From the NCBI GenBank assembly GCA_030824555.1, contig JAVBXK010000109.1, positions 1-49,906 on the forward strand: a stretch of DNA of 49,906 nt, written 5' to 3'. The position numbers and the translations under genes are program-made. Shown here one piece after another: positions 33,102 to 43,178 of this stretch. The notes below the pieces were generated by a model. That model saw nothing but the letters and a program-made list of their open reading frames with translations. It had not been told where the DNA came from and did not search any database. Origin of the DNA: a bacterium. Lineage in GTDB: Bacteria; Pseudomonadota; Gammaproteobacteria; Burkholderiales; Burkholderiaceae_C. How positions within the stretch are numbered: position 1 is the first letter of the stretch; every line of letters starts with the position of its first letter.

Positions 33102-34517
33102 ATGTCTCAAAGCCTTTCCAACATGGCCTACCTGGGTGCGGCCATTCTGTTCATTCTCAGCCTGGGCGGCCTGTCCAACCCCGAGACCTCGCGCCGGGGC
33201 AACCTGTTCGGCATGATCGGCATGGCGCTGGCGGTGCTGGCCACGGTGTTTGGCCCCCGCGTCAGCCCCTCGGGCGTGGGCTGGATCGTCATGGCGCTGG
33301 TGGCAGGCGGGGGCATTGGCCTCTATGCCGCCAAGGTGGTGAAGATGACGCAAATGCCCGAGCTGGTGGCCCTGATGCACAGCCTGGTGGGCCTGGCCGC
33401 CTGCCTGGTGGGTTTTGCCAGTTATGTGGACACCTCCATCCCGCTCCAGGGTGCAGAAAAAGCCATCCACGAGGTGGAAATTTATGTCGGTATCCTGATC
33501 GGCGCGATCACGTTCTCTGGCTCGTTGATTGCGTTCGGCAAGCTCAACGGGAAAATCGGCGGCAGGCCGTTGCTGCTGCCCGGTCGCCACTGGATGAACT
33601 TGGCTGCGTTGGTGGTGGTGGTCTGGTTTGGCCGTGCGTTCATCAACGCCCACACGGTGGCAGATGGCATGACGCCGCTGATCATCATGACCATCATTGC
33701 CCTGCTGTTCGGCATCCACATGGTCATGGCCATTGGCGGGGCCGATATGCCGGTGGTGGTGTCCATGCTCAACAGCTACTCGGGCTGGGCAGCGGCGGCC
33801 ACCGGCTTCATGCTGAGCAACGACTTGCTGATCGTGACCGGCGCGCTGGTGGGCTCATCGGGCGCCATCCTGAGCTACATCATGTGCAATGCCATGAACC
33901 GCAACTTCATCAGCGTGATTGCCGGTGGCTTTGGCTCGGGTGGCGGCGCAGCCCCCGCCAAATCGGGCGAGGCAGCCGAGCCTCAGGGCGAAGTGGTGCC
34001 CGTGAGCGCCACCGAAACCGCTGAAATGCTGCGCGATGCCAAGAGCGTGATCATCGTGCCCGGCTACGGCATGGCTGTGGCCCAGGCGCAGCACACGGTG
34101 TATGAAATCACCCGCACCCTGCGGGCCAAAGGCGTGAACGTGCGCTTCGCCATCCACCCCGTGGCAGGCCGCATGCCCGGCCACATGAACGTGCTGCTGG
34201 CCGAGGCCAAGGTGCCCTACGACATCGTGATGGAGATGGACGAGATCAACGAGGACTTCCCCGATACCGACATCGCCATCGTCATCGGGGCCAACGACAT
34301 CGTGAACCCCGCCGCACAGGACGACCCCACCAGCCCCATCGCCGGCATGCCGGTGCTGGAAGTGTGGAAGGCCCGCACCTCCATCGTCATGAAGCGCTCC
34401 ATGGCATCGGGTTATGCGGGTGTGGACAACCCCTTGTTCTACAAAGAGAACAACCGCATGCTGTTTGGCGATGCCAAGAAGATGCTGGACGAGGTACTGG
34501 GCGCGCTGAAAGCCTGA
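33102..34517 (+). CDS. pntB: NAD(P) transhydrogenase, beta subunit
   Basis: A 471-residue subunit with eight or nine N-terminal transmembrane helices, beginning [20 protein letters not shown], and a C-terminal NADP-binding domain III. The latter shows [48 protein letters not shown] and [15 protein letters not shown], all typical. It completes the functional pntAB operon, and a strong terminator lies 30 bp downstream. It has the usual length. Confidence 0.97.
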   Translation: MSQSLSNMAYLGAAILFILSLGGLSNPETSRRGNLFGMIGMALAVLATVFGPRVSPSGVGWIVMALVAGGGIGLYAAKVVKMTQMPELVALMHSLVGLAACLVGFASYVDTSIPLQGAEKAIHEVEIYVGILIGAITFSGSLIAFGKLNGKIGGRPLLLPGRHWMNLAALVVVVWFGRAFINAHTVADGMTPLIIMTIIALLFGIHMVMAIGGADMPVVVSMLNSYSGWAAAATGFMLSNDLLIVTGALVGSSGAILSYIMCNAMNRNFISVIAGGFGSGGGAAPAKSGEAAEPQGEVVPVSATETAEMLRDAKSVIIVPGYGMAVAQAQHTVYEITRTLRAKGVNVRFAIHPVAGRMPGHMNVLLAEAKVPYDIVMEMDEINEDFPDTDIAIVIGANDIVNPAAQDDPTSPIAGMPVLEVWKARTSIVMKRSMASGYAGVDNPLFYKENNRMLFGDAKKMLDEVLGALKA

Positions 34518-34546
34518 GCGGGTCTCGAAACTGGGCACCTTCCTCT

Positions 34547-34582
34547 AAAAGGGTGGCAATCGACAGGTTGCCACCCTTTTTT
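34547..34582 (+). terminator. Intrinsic terminator of pntAB
   Basis: A perfect 9-bp stem GGGTGGCAA/TTGCCACCC with an 8-base loop, flanked by AAAA on the left and T6 on the right. It lies 30 bp after the pntB stop. Confidence 0.9.
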
Positions 34583-34643
34583 GCGGGAAACCCCCTGTCA
34601 GACAGCCGTCAGGATGAATGAAAATCGCTGAGAATCGCAAAAT

Positions 34644-34663
34644 AAGCGAACGACCGTTCGTTT
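34644..34663. promoter_or_regulatory. Palindromic operator upstream of fadD (TetR-family type)
   Basis: AAGCGAACGACCGTTCGTTT is a 20-bp imperfect palindrome (8 of 10 pairs) centred 45 bp upstream of the fadD start. Fatty-acid degradation genes of betaproteobacteria are often controlled by TetR-family repressors at sites of this shape. The specific regulator is not in the window. Confidence 0.55.
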
Positions 34664-34697
34664 ATGAGTTTCATCAAAAGACGGAGACCCTTTGACC

Positions 34698-36383
34698 ATG
34701 ACAACACCCAGCACCCGCCCCTGGCTCAAGAGTTACCCCGAGGGCGTCCCCGCTGACATCAACGTTGACCAGTACACATCGCTGGTACAACTGATGGACG
34801 ACAGCTTTCGGCAGTACGCTGACCGGGCCGCATACAGCTTCATGGGCAAGTCTTTCAGCTATGCACAGGTTGACAGCGTGTCCACCGCCTTCGCGACTTA
34901 CCTGCAGGGCCTGGGCTTGGTGAAGGGCGACCGCGTGGCCGTGATGATGCCCAACGTGCCCCAGTACCCCGTGGCGGTGGCCGCCATCCTGCGGGCGGGG
35001 CTGGTGGTGGTCAACGTCAACCCGCTGTACACCCCGCGCGAACTGGAGCACCAGCTGAAGGACTCCGGGGCCAAGGCGATTGTCATCATCGAAAATTTCG
35101 CGCACACGCTGGCCGATTGCATTGCCAAAACACCCGTCAAACACGTGGTGCTGGCCGCCATGGGCGACATGCTGGGCCTGCTGAAAGGTGCCTTGGTCAA
35201 CTACGTGGTGCGCAACGTCAAGAAAATGGTGCCTGCCTACAACCTGCCTGCGGCCGTGCGCTTCAACGACGCGGTGGCCCGTGGCACACGCGGCACCCTG
35301 AAAAAACCCGACATTGCCCCCACCGATGTGGCCGTGCTGCAGTACACCGGCGGCACCACTGGGGTGAGCAAAGGCGCGGTGCTGCAACACCGCAACGTGG
35401 TGGCCAATGCACTGCAGTCGGAGGTGTGGAACGGGCCGGTGACCAAAACCATCCCAGCAGGCGAGCAATACACCTCTGTGTGCGCGTTGCCGCTGTATCA
35501 CATCTTCGCGTTCACCGTGAACATGATGCTGACCCTGCGCATGGGGGGCAAAACCATCCTCATCCCCAACCCGCGCGACATGCCGGCTGTGCTGAAAGAG
35601 CTGTCAAAACACACGTTCCACAGCTTCCCGGCGGTCAACACGCTGTTCAACGGTCTGGTCAACCACCCCGACTTCGGCACCGTGAACTGGCGCAACCTGA
35701 AAGTGTCGGTGGGCGGTGGCATGGCCGTTCAATCTGCGGTGGCCAAGCTGTGGCTGGAGAAAACCGGCTGCCCCATCGTAGAAGGTTATGGCCTGTCCGA
35801 AACCAGCCCGTCGGCCACGTGCAACCCAGTCACATCCCACGAATTCAGCGGCAACATTGGCGTGCCCTTGCCCAACACGTGGTTGAAGTGCCTGGACGAT
35901 GATGGCAACGAGGTGCCGCACGGCCAGCCGGGCGAAATCGCCATCAAGGGCCCGCAGGTGATGGCCGGCTACTGGCAGCGCCCAGACGAAACCGCCAAGG
36001 TCATGACCCCTGACGGTTACTTCAAAACCGGCGATGTGGGCGTCATGGACGACCGGGGTTATTTCAAAATCGTCGACCGCAAAAAAGACATGGTGCTGGT
36101 CAGTGGCTTCAACGTCTACCCCAACGAGGTGGAAGACGTGGTGGCCAGCTGCCCCGGCGTGCTGGAATGCGCCGTGGTGGGCGTGGCCGACGACAAAACC
36201 GGCGAAGCCGTCAAATTGGTCGTAGTGAAAAAAGATGCCACGCTGACCGAAGCCGCTGTGCGCGAATACTGCAAAACCAACCTGACCGGGTACAAACAGC
36301 CCAAGGTGGTGGAATTCCGCACTGAAATGCCCAAAACACCCGTGGGCAAAATACTGCGTCGCGAACTGCGCGACAAACCCTGA
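34698..36383 (+). CDS. fadD: Long-chain fatty acid-CoA ligase
   Basis: A 561-residue adenylate-forming enzyme that activates fatty acids to acyl-CoA with ATP. Motifs in order: the P-loop-like AVLQYTGGTTGVSKGAVL (about 213-230), YGLSETSPSATCN, YFKTGDVGVMDDRGYFKIVD and the hinge DRKKDMVLVSGFNVYPNEVE, ending with the catalytic lysine region TPVGKILRRELRD. ATG 34698 is used; a TTG at 34692, only five bases after GGAG, is a real alternative start. It sits alone behind the palindrome at 34644, with mtnN 8 bp downstream and probably co-transcribed. Confidence 0.94.
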   Translation: MTTPSTRPWLKSYPEGVPADINVDQYTSLVQLMDDSFRQYADRAAYSFMGKSFSYAQVDSVSTAFATYLQGLGLVKGDRVAVMMPNVPQYPVAVAAILRAGLVVVNVNPLYTPRELEHQLKDSGAKAIVIIENFAHTLADCIAKTPVKHVVLAAMGDMLGLLKGALVNYVVRNVKKMVPAYNLPAAVRFNDAVARGTRGTLKKPDIAPTDVAVLQYTGGTTGVSKGAVLQHRNVVANALQSEVWNGPVTKTIPAGEQYTSVCALPLYHIFAFTVNMMLTLRMGGKTILIPNPRDMPAVLKELSKHTFHSFPAVNTLFNGLVNHPDFGTVNWRNLKVSVGGGMAVQSAVAKLWLEKTGCPIVEGYGLSETSPSATCNPVTSHEFSGNIGVPLPNTWLKCLDDDGNEVPHGQPGEIAIKGPQVMAGYWQRPDETAKVMTPDGYFKTGDVGVMDDRGYFKIVDRKKDMVLVSGFNVYPNEVEDVVASCPGVLECAVVGVADDKTGEAVKLVVVKKDATLTEAAVREYCKTNLTGYKQPKVVEFRTEMPKTPVGKILRRELRDKP

Positions 36384-36391
36384 CCCGCCCC

Positions 36392-37159
36392 ATGACCACA
36401 CCACGCATGGGCATCATGGCCGCCATGCCACAGGAATTGCAGGCCGTGCTCGACCTGATGCCCGACGAGCACCGCGAAACCCTGGCAGGCCGCACCTTCT
36501 GGCCTGGTCACCTGGCCGGGCAGGACGTGGTGGCCGTGGTGTCGGGCATTGGCAAGGTGGCGGCGGCCACCACGGCCACCTTGCTGATCGAGCGGTTTGG
36601 CGTGGACTGCGTGCTGTTCACCGGCGTGGCCGGTGGCTTGGGGCCGGGCGTGGCCGTGGGCGACGTGGTGGTGGCCACGCAACTGTTGCAGCACGACATG
36701 GATGCGTCGCCTTTGTTCCCACGCCACGAGGTGCCGGGCTATGGCCGCAGCCGGTTCGACACAGACCCGCACTGGCGCCAGCGGCTGACGGACGCGGCCA
36801 CAGCCGCCTTGGCCCAAATTGAACACCACCTGGGCGCGAAAGCCGTGGCCGACTTTGGCTTGGCCCACGCCAAGGTGCACAACGGCACGGTCATCAGCGG
36901 TGACCGATTTGTGGCCACCCGCGCAGAAAGCGATGCCCTGCGCCAGCAACTGCCCGATGCGCTGGCCGTGGAGATGGAGGGGGCCGCCGTGGCCCAGGTC
37001 TGCCACGATTTCGGTGTGCCGTTTGCGGCGGTACGCACCATTTCCGACCGCGCCGACGACAGCGCCCACGTGGACTTTGGCCGCTTCGTTGCCGATGTGG
37101 CGGCCCGTTACAGCGCACAGGTGGTGATGACCGCGCTGCAACAACCGTCAACAGCTTGA
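36392..37159 (+). CDS. mtnN: 5'-methylthioadenosine/S-adenosylhomocysteine nucleosidase
   Basis: A 255-residue purine nucleosidase that cleaves MTA and SAH to adenine and a thioribose or ribosylhomocysteine (methionine salvage, AI-2 precursor). Visible features are MGIMAAMPQELQAVL, the glycine-rich FTGVAGGLGPGVAVGDVVVA, the ribose-binding VEMEGAAVAQVC and the catalytic Asp in TISDRADDSAH. It is somewhat longer than E. coli MtnN (232). It begins 8 bp after fadD. Confidence 0.92.
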   Translation: MTTPRMGIMAAMPQELQAVLDLMPDEHRETLAGRTFWPGHLAGQDVVAVVSGIGKVAAATTATLLIERFGVDCVLFTGVAGGLGPGVAVGDVVVATQLLQHDMDASPLFPRHEVPGYGRSRFDTDPHWRQRLTDAATAALAQIEHHLGAKAVADFGLAHAKVHNGTVISGDRFVATRAESDALRQQLPDALAVEMEGAAVAQVCHDFGVPFAAVRTISDRADDSAHVDFGRFVADVAARYSAQVVMTALQQPSTA

Positions 37160-37222
37160 GATTAAAAAGACAGCTTAAAACCCATATGCATCAAGCGATG
37201 AAGGCACTTTTTATATTGAAAA

Positions 37223-38209
37223 TCACTTCAGCCAGCCGCGCTTCCTGAAGTACATCATGGGAATCACGGCTGACACCACCATCAGCCCCAATGCCAGCGG
37301 ATAGCCGTACGCCCATTGCAGCTCGGGCATGAACTGGAAGTTCATGCCGTAGCTGCTGGCCACCAAGGTAGGTGGCAACAGCGACACACTGGCCACCGAG
37401 AAAATCTTGATGATTTTGTTCTGGTTGATGTTGATGAAACCAACGGTGGCATCCATCAAGAAGTTGATTTTGTCGAACAGGAAAGCGGTGTGGCCGTCCA
37501 GCGAGTCCAGGTCACGCAAAATTTGCCGGGCATCTTCAAACTGCTCGGTCCCCAGCATGCGGGTGCGCATCATGAAGCTGACCGCACGGCGCGTGTCCAT
37601 CACGTTGCGGCGGATGCGGCTCGACATGTCTTCGTGCCGGGCAATGGCGGCCAGCACCTCACCGGCCAGGGCATCGTCCACATCTCCTTTCAGCACTTTG
37701 CTGCTGACCACTTCAAGGTCGTCGTAAATGTCTTCGAGTGTGTCGGCGCTGTATTCGGCATCGGCATCGAACAGCTTGAGCAGCACGTCCTTCGAATCGT
37801 CGATCAGGCCCGGCATGCGGCGCGCACGCATGCGCAGCAGGCGGAACACGGGCACGTCTTCGTCGTGAATGGAGAACAGCACGCCGCGGCTTTTCAGCTC
37901 GTCGTTCTGCTCGTTCAAGATGAAGGCCACACGGACCGTGCGGGGGTCTTCGTCGTCGTCGATCAAAAAGTCGGACCGGATGTGCAGCTCGCCGTTGTCT
38001 TCCTCGAAAAAACGGGCCGACTCTTCGATGTCGTCGTCCATCGCGTCTTCGGGAATGCTCAGGCCAAAGTGCTGCTTGACCCAGCGGCGCTCTTCTGGCG
38101 TGGGGGATTCCAGGTCGACCCAGATGGGTTTGAACCTGGCCAGTTCTTCCAGGGACTCGATTTCTTCCTGGAACAGACGGCCATTGGCCAGCGTGAACAC
38201 GTTGAGCAT
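37223..38209 (-). CDS. corA: CorA-family magnesium/cobalt transporter
   Basis: A 328-residue pentameric divalent-cation channel. The large acidic cytoplasmic domain (DDDIEESARFFEEDNGELHI and SFMMRTRMLG in the stalk helix) is followed by two C-terminal membrane helices with the selectivity motif YGMNFQFMPEL between them, and a basic end RKRGWLK. ATG 38209 is the family-like start. It converges with mtnN, 63 bp away. Confidence 0.95.
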   Translation of the reverse strand: MLNVFTLANGRLFQEEIESLEELARFKPIWVDLESPTPEERRWVKQHFGLSIPEDAMDDDIEESARFFEEDNGELHIRSDFLIDDDEDPRTVRVAFILNEQNDELKSRGVLFSIHDEDVPVFRLLRMRARRMPGLIDDSKDVLLKLFDADAEYSADTLEDIYDDLEVVSSKVLKGDVDDALAGEVLAAIARHEDMSSRIRRNVMDTRRAVSFMMRTRMLGTEQFEDARQILRDLDSLDGHTAFLFDKINFLMDATVGFININQNKIIKIFSVASVSLLPPTLVASSYGMNFQFMPELQWAYGYPLALGLMVVSAVIPMMYFRKRGWLK

Positions 38210-38524
38210 GACAGGGCTCCGATGCGGCGGGTTCGTCGGGCGCGCACGGCGGACACAAGCCCGGCGGCGCAAAGATGGGGGTTGGGCTTCGCTTTCAACC
38301 CCCCGAAACCGCCTTGGCCGCTGCGCAGGGCAGACCGCACGGGTCTGCACAACGGTGGCTCAGGTCACCCGGTGCGTTGAAAGCGTGCCACTCGGGCTGC
38401 TTTCCAAACAAAATCTCCAATAGTGAAGTGCCCGGATTATGGCACTGCAACATGGCGGATCGAGCCACTTCCACGCCACGTTCGCCCCCCTGACAGCACG
38501 CTGTCAGCGCAGTGGGCCATGCCA
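38210..38524. other. Intergenic region between corA and the M48 protease gene
   Basis: This 315-bp stretch contains no convincing gene. It must hold the corA promoter and the end of the M48 transcript. The only clear structure is a perfect 8-bp hairpin CTGACAGC-AC-GCTGTCAG at 38490-38507, 17 bp after the M48 stop, without a T-run on the minus strand; it may still terminate or protect that transcript. I see no Mg2+-sensing leader I could name. Confidence 0.5.
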
Positions 38525-40075
38525 TCAGGGCTTGGTTTTGTCGGCGGCTTGCTGCTCACGCAGCAGTTGGCTCAGCTCGCGAAACCGGGCATCGACAATG
38601 GACAGCTCCATGTGGTCGGTCTCCCGGCGCTCGCGGGCGTTTTCGCGTGCCGCACGCAGCCGGTCAACTGCCCCGGTCAAGTCGAGCATGGCCCAGCGTG
38701 CCTCGGCCTCGGCACGCACCGACCGCAAAGCCTGGCCCTGTGCGCCCCATGCCTGCGACAGGGTGTGCCATGCGGCGGCATCTTTCGGGTGATCGGCCAC
38801 CCAAGTTTGCAGCCGGTCGCTGGCCTGGGCAGCCTGCCCCCAACGGATGGCCGCTTGCGCTCCCCACAGCACCGATGCCCGGTCTGCAGCCCTCAGCGCG
38901 CGTTGCTGCAAGGCCGCGCCAACGGGTGTGAACGTGGCGGCATCCAGGTCGCCCGTCACCGCCACATCGAGTGCCAGCAATTCGATGGCCTTGCGCGCAG
39001 GCGCATCCAACCCAGGCCATTTCAGCAGGGCTTGCACGCGCTGCCAGGCGTCGGCCGGTTGCTTCAGGCGCGACGCGGCCAACGCCGCCCCGTACTGCGT
39101 TGCCAGCGCATCGGCAGCACTTTGGCCTGGGGGGGCGACGGACGCCACGGCGTTCAGACGCTGGGTATTGGTTTCGGCCAGCACACGGGCGCGGGTAGCC
39201 ATCATGGCGTGCAATTGCGTGCTCCCGCCCGTGGCCACGTCCGGTGCCTTTTGCACGGGCAACCGCGCCTTCATGTCGGCAATGCGCTCGGTGGTCAGCG
39301 GGTGGCTGCGCAGGTACGGGAACGCCCCATCGTCATTGAGCCGGGACGACTGCTGAAGCTTGTCGAACATGCTCACGAATGCGAGGCCATCGAACCCCGC
39401 GCTGCTCATGACCCCGTAGCCCACGCGATCGGCCTCGCGCTCCATGTCACGGGAGAAGTTGAGCTGTGTCTGCGCCGCCATCGCCTGGCTGCCCACCATG
39501 GCCGCTTGGCCGATGTCGGCATTCTTGCTGGCGTGGGCAGCCAGCACCCCCAGAATCATGGCACCGAGGATCCAGGGCATTTGCCTGTCTTGTTGGGCGA
39601 GCATGCGCGAAATGTGCCGCTGCGACACGTGGCTGAGCTCGTGCGCCAGCACCGACGCCAGTTCATCTGCGTTGGCCACCGTGGCCATCAGTCCGAGGTG
39701 GACACCGAAGTAGCCCCCCGGCAGCGCAAACGCATTCACCGTGCGGTCGCGCACGGGCATCAACTTCCAGGCAAAGCGCTCGCTCAGGTCGGCAGACACG
39801 TCACCCCTGGCCTGGGCTGCTGTCAGCAGGGGTTGCCAGATGGCTTCCAAGTAATCGACCAGAACCGGGTCGTCAAGGTAGTCGGGGTCGCGGTAAATCT
39901 GCTGCGCAATGCGGTCCCCCAGCTGCCGCTCTGCCATCAGGTCGAGTGCGCCGGACTCACCCAACCGAGGCAAACCGGCCGAGGCCACCGCACGCAAGGG
40001 CTCTGCACGGGCCGTCGAGACGGGCAGCGCAACCCCAGAAGATGCAACATATATAGCAAATATTGCCTGCAGCAT
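38525..40075 (-). CDS. Periplasmic M48 metalloprotease with TPR-like C-terminus (BepA-like)
   Basis: A 516-residue exported zinc protease. The N-terminus MLQAIFAIYVASSGVALPVS to ARA is a signal peptide (cleavage near residue 24). The HExxH motif is AHELSHVSQRH (H145, E146, H149), with the third ligand in the downstream EREADRVGYG. The C-terminal half is helical and rich in Ala (AWHTLSQAWGAQGQALRSVR), consistent with TPR repeats. BepA-type proteases assist outer-membrane protein assembly and remove misfolded LptD or BAM substrates. ATG 40075 begins the signal peptide; the longer frame to 40195 is unlikely. It is divergent from the MASE1 gene. Confidence 0.87.
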   Translation of the reverse strand: MLQAIFAIYVASSGVALPVSTARAEPLRAVASAGLPRLGESGALDLMAERQLGDRIAQQIYRDPDYLDDPVLVDYLEAIWQPLLTAAQARGDVSADLSERFAWKLMPVRDRTVNAFALPGGYFGVHLGLMATVANADELASVLAHELSHVSQRHISRMLAQQDRQMPWILGAMILGVLAAHASKNADIGQAAMVGSQAMAAQTQLNFSRDMEREADRVGYGVMSSAGFDGLAFVSMFDKLQQSSRLNDDGAFPYLRSHPLTTERIADMKARLPVQKAPDVATGGSTQLHAMMATRARVLAETNTQRLNAVASVAPPGQSAADALATQYGAALAASRLKQPADAWQRVQALLKWPGLDAPARKAIELLALDVAVTGDLDAATFTPVGAALQQRALRAADRASVLWGAQAAIRWGQAAQASDRLQTWVADHPKDAAAWHTLSQAWGAQGQALRSVRAEAEARWAMLDLTGAVDRLRAARENARERRETDHMELSIVDARFRELSQLLREQQAADKTKP

Positions 40076-40252
40076 ATGCACTGAAGGCAATTTTTTATAT
40101 GATTTTTGCTTCAAAATGCGTTGACCCGATGGATGGCAGATTGATGGTGGCAGCCCACACCCATGTGTGATTACCCTTGGCGGAACAGCAAACATCGCCT
40201 ATCGTAGGCGCTGCACTCAACATATTCGGTCCGGGCAAGCTGGATTGGTTCC

Positions 40253-42529
40253 ATGGCAACCACTGCATCCATCAAATCAAACTCCCCCCTGCATCAGTTC
40301 AGCACGGTTTTGCTGGGGGCCATCGTGATCGCAGGATTGACCACATTGTCCGGGTTTGCGACCGCGCCCAGTCTGCCGCTGACACTGTTCTGGCCTGCTG
40401 CGGGTGTGGGCTTCGCCATGCTGTGCACGCAAGGACGCGTGGCAGCCTGGAGTCTGGGGTTGGGCGCGGGACTGTGGTCGGTCATCAACTTCCCTCAGAA
40501 CCTGGCCATGGTGCCGTTTGTCGTGGCGGCGGCGGTTGCCGGTCAATGGATGGTCTGGCGCAAGTTGCAGGTGCGTTTTGCCGGCACGTCGCAGCCGTTC
40601 GCAAGGCAAAACACCATGCTGGCCTTCCTGAAGGCGCAGAGCTTCATGGGTGCACCGCTGTCAGCAGGCATTCTGGTGCTGGGTTCTTTCTTGCTGGGCC
40701 ACATCACCGACGCCGCACAGGCAGCCTATCTGTGGGGTGCGTTGTGGGCTATGGAGCTGTGCGGCACGGTGCTGTTTGCACCCCTAGCGTGGGAGTTGCT
40801 GATTTCCCGCACACGAAGCGGTTTGCCCAGGTTTTTTTCCAAGGTGCTGGATGCTTTGCGCACCGATTGGAAAACGCTGTCAGGCGTGCTTCTCATCACT
40901 GCGCTGGCTGGTTTCCTGTGGCTGGTGGGGCAGCCAGTGCTGGCACGTGCGGCCCTGCTGCTGTTGCTGCCTTTGCTGGCCGCCGATGCCACCCGCGCCG
41001 GGCCATTGACCATTCACGTGCTGACCTTGATTGCCGGTGTGGCCATGCTGACCACCGCCACTCAACTGATGTCCATCGCACAGCCTGGCGGCGCGCATGA
41101 CTCGGAGCTGGTGTGGCTGTCGCTTGCCATCATGGTGGGCGTGGCGGCCATCCAGGTGCTGCTGGTGACCGCGCATGAAAGGCGCCTGGCCCTCAAACGC
41201 CTGGAGCGCCAGGCGGACACCGATCCACTCACCAACCTGTTGAGCCTGACCGGCCTGTACCGCAAGCTCGAAGAGCTGGGCGACCGCGTGGAAGATGCTG
41301 GCGACACGCAAATCAGCAACTTCCCCCAGGATGTGTCCCATTTCAAGCGTGCACTGGTCAGCGTACAAATGACCAATGCCGACTCTATAGAGCAGCTGCT
41401 GGGCTCACGGAAAAGCGATGTGCTGGAACGCGCCACCAGCGGCGCACTGACGGCCATTGCACCCAAAGTGCTGTGGTCACGCATCTCCAAGGCCCACTTT
41501 GTGGGCCTGGTGAACGACACCGGCGAAGACCTTCAGGCGTTGCTGAGCAAGGTGAACTTTGCAGTCGTGGAGGCCAAAAGCCTGGTCGACGAAAACGTCG
41601 GCCGCCCCTTGTGGACCGTGGCGGCGGCCACCCTCGACGCGGACCCGCTGCCGCCGGTTGAAGTGATCATGGCCTGCCTGCGCAAGGCCGAGCAGATTGC
41701 ACAGGCCTCGCGCCACAGCCACATCATGGCCGTGAACCACGAATCGGGGTTGGCGCTGAAGCTGGAAGCCGAACAGGCAGAGCGCATCCGCCAGATCATT
41801 CAACGCAAACAGCTGGTGTTGTTTGCGCAGCCCATCGTCGCGAACGTGGACCCTGAGTCCATGAAGCACAAATACGAAGTGCTGATACGGCTGCGCGATG
41901 ACAACGGCGAGATCGTGCCACCCGACCTGTGGCTGCCCATTGCCATGCGCGCCGGCATGATGCAGGGCCTGGACATGGCGGTGATGGAGCAAACCTTCGA
42001 GTGGTTTGCCGCACACCCCAAGGCGCTGGAGGCCCTGAGCCATTGCGCCATCAACCTGTCAGGCCCCACCGTGGCCAGCCCAGTGATCGCACAACGCATT
42101 GCCGAAGGCCTGGCACTGCACAAGCTGCCTGCCCACAAGTTCACATTTGAAATCACCGAAAGCCAGGCCATCGCCAACCCGGCGCAGGCCACCGACACCA
42201 TACGGGCCATCCGCAACTGCGGCTGCCGTGTGGCCATTGACGACTTCGGCACGGGCGTGGCCACGTTCGACTACCTGAAGCGGTTTGATGTCGACTACAT
42301 CAAGATCGACGGCGCGTTCATCAAAAGCTTGCTTCACGACCCGGTTGACCGCGTCATTGTGGAGTCCATCGTAAAAGTGGCACACCAGATGAACGTGCGC
42401 ACGGTGGCAGAGTTTGTCAGCTCTATGGAGCTCTATGGAGCAGTGAAGGCGCTGGGCGTGGATGAAAGCCAGGGCTATGCATTCGGCAAGCCCAAAGCCT
42501 TGCACGAGTGGTTCGACGAGCCTGCCTGA
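40253..42529 (+). CDS. MASE1 membrane sensor with degenerate GGDEF and EAL domain
   Basis: A 758-residue protein. Residues 15-310 contain about eight hydrophobic helices of a MASE1 sensor ([20 protein letters not shown]). A GGDEF-like region (about 325-480, starting [17 protein letters not shown]) has lost the active-site motif, reading near [12 protein letters not shown]. The C-terminal EAL domain (about 520-755) reads YEVLIRL where EAL is expected, but keeps INLSG, FEITES, DDFGTG, DYIKID and a Glu in VAEFV, so it may still bind or hydrolyse cyclic di-GMP. The start ATG 40253 precedes the first helix. It is most likely a c-di-GMP sensor or weak phosphodiesterase. It is followed 17 bp later by moaC. 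Confidence 0.88.
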   Translation: MATTASIKSNSPLHQFSTVLLGAIVIAGLTTLSGFATAPSLPLTLFWPAAGVGFAMLCTQGRVAAWSLGLGAGLWSVINFPQNLAMVPFVVAAAVAGQWMVWRKLQVRFAGTSQPFARQNTMLAFLKAQSFMGAPLSAGILVLGSFLLGHITDAAQAAYLWGALWAMELCGTVLFAPLAWELLISRTRSGLPRFFSKVLDALRTDWKTLSGVLLITALAGFLWLVGQPVLARAALLLLLPLLAADATRAGPLTIHVLTLIAGVAMLTTATQLMSIAQPGGAHDSELVWLSLAIMVGVAAIQVLLVTAHERRLALKRLERQADTDPLTNLLSLTGLYRKLEELGDRVEDAGDTQISNFPQDVSHFKRALVSVQMTNADSIEQLLGSRKSDVLERATSGALTAIAPKVLWSRISKAHFVGLVNDTGEDLQALLSKVNFAVVEAKSLVDENVGRPLWTVAAATLDADPLPPVEVIMACLRKAEQIAQASRHSHIMAVNHESGLALKLEAEQAERIRQIIQRKQLVLFAQPIVANVDPESMKHKYEVLIRLRDDNGEIVPPDLWLPIAMRAGMMQGLDMAVMEQTFEWFAAHPKALEALSHCAINLSGPTVASPVIAQRIAEGLALHKLPAHKFTFEITESQAIANPAQATDTIRAIRNCGCRVAIDDFGTGVATFDYLKRFDVDYIKIDGAFIKSLLHDPVDRVIVESIVKVAHQMNVRTVAEFVSSMELYGAVKALGVDESQGYAFGKPKALHEWFDEPA

Positions 42530-42546
42530 CCGCTAAACTGCGGTGC

Positions 42547-43059
42547 ATGACATCGCCACACACCACCAGCCCCCCTTCGCCACTGACCCACTTTGACGCG
42601 CAAGGCCAAGCGCACATGGTGGACGTCGGAGCCAAAGCCCACACGCATCGTGTGGCGGTGGCCGAAGGCCGTATCACCATGCTGCCCGCCACCTTGGCGC
42701 TCATTGAAAGTGGCACAGCCAAGAAAGGCGATGTGCTGGGCATTGCCCGGCTGGCCGGCATCATGGGGGCCAAAAAAACAGCAGATTTGATTCCGCTGTG
42801 CCACCCGATTGCCCTCACCCGCGTAGCAATCGAGTTCGAGTTACTGCCTGCGCAGAACGCGGTGCACTGCACCGCCACGGCAGAAACCACTGGCCCGACG
42901 GGCGTTGAAATGGAAGCCCTGACCGCCGTACAAGTGGCCCTGCTGACCATTTATGACATGTGCAAGGCTGCCGACCGGGGGATGGAGATGACTGGGGTGA
43001 AGCTGCTGGAGAAGCATGGAGGGAAGAGTGGCAGCTTTGTGGCGGGGCAATTCACCTAA
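42547..43059 (+). CDS. moaC: Cyclic pyranopterin monophosphate synthase MoaC
   Basis: A 170-residue molybdenum-cofactor enzyme converting 3',8-cyclo-GTP (made by MoaA) to cPMP. Family motifs include [31 protein letters not shown] (with the catalytic region CHP), [15 protein letters not shown] and [16 protein letters not shown] 42547 is the family-like start. moaA and other moco genes are not in the window, so moaC is separate from them here. Confidence 0.95.
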   Translation: MTSPHTTSPPSPLTHFDAQGQAHMVDVGAKAHTHRVAVAEGRITMLPATLALIESGTAKKGDVLGIARLAGIMGAKKTADLIPLCHPIALTRVAIEFELLPAQNAVHCTATAETTGPTGVEMEALTAVQVALLTIYDMCKAADRGMEMTGVKLLEKHGGKSGSFVAGQFT

Positions 43060-43178
43060 CGACCTGAAGCAGTTACGTCGGTCGAGTGATCGGAGCGTTT
43101 GAAAGAAACTCGTGAACGGTTTGTGCGCCAGCTTCAACACGCCATTCGACACGCTTGCGAGCCCAGACAAAGATCAAA

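Noticed and set aside
31413-33719. 768-codon minus-strand frame
   Set aside because: Antisense to pntA and pntB, which are unmistakable; composition His/Gln/Gly-rich.
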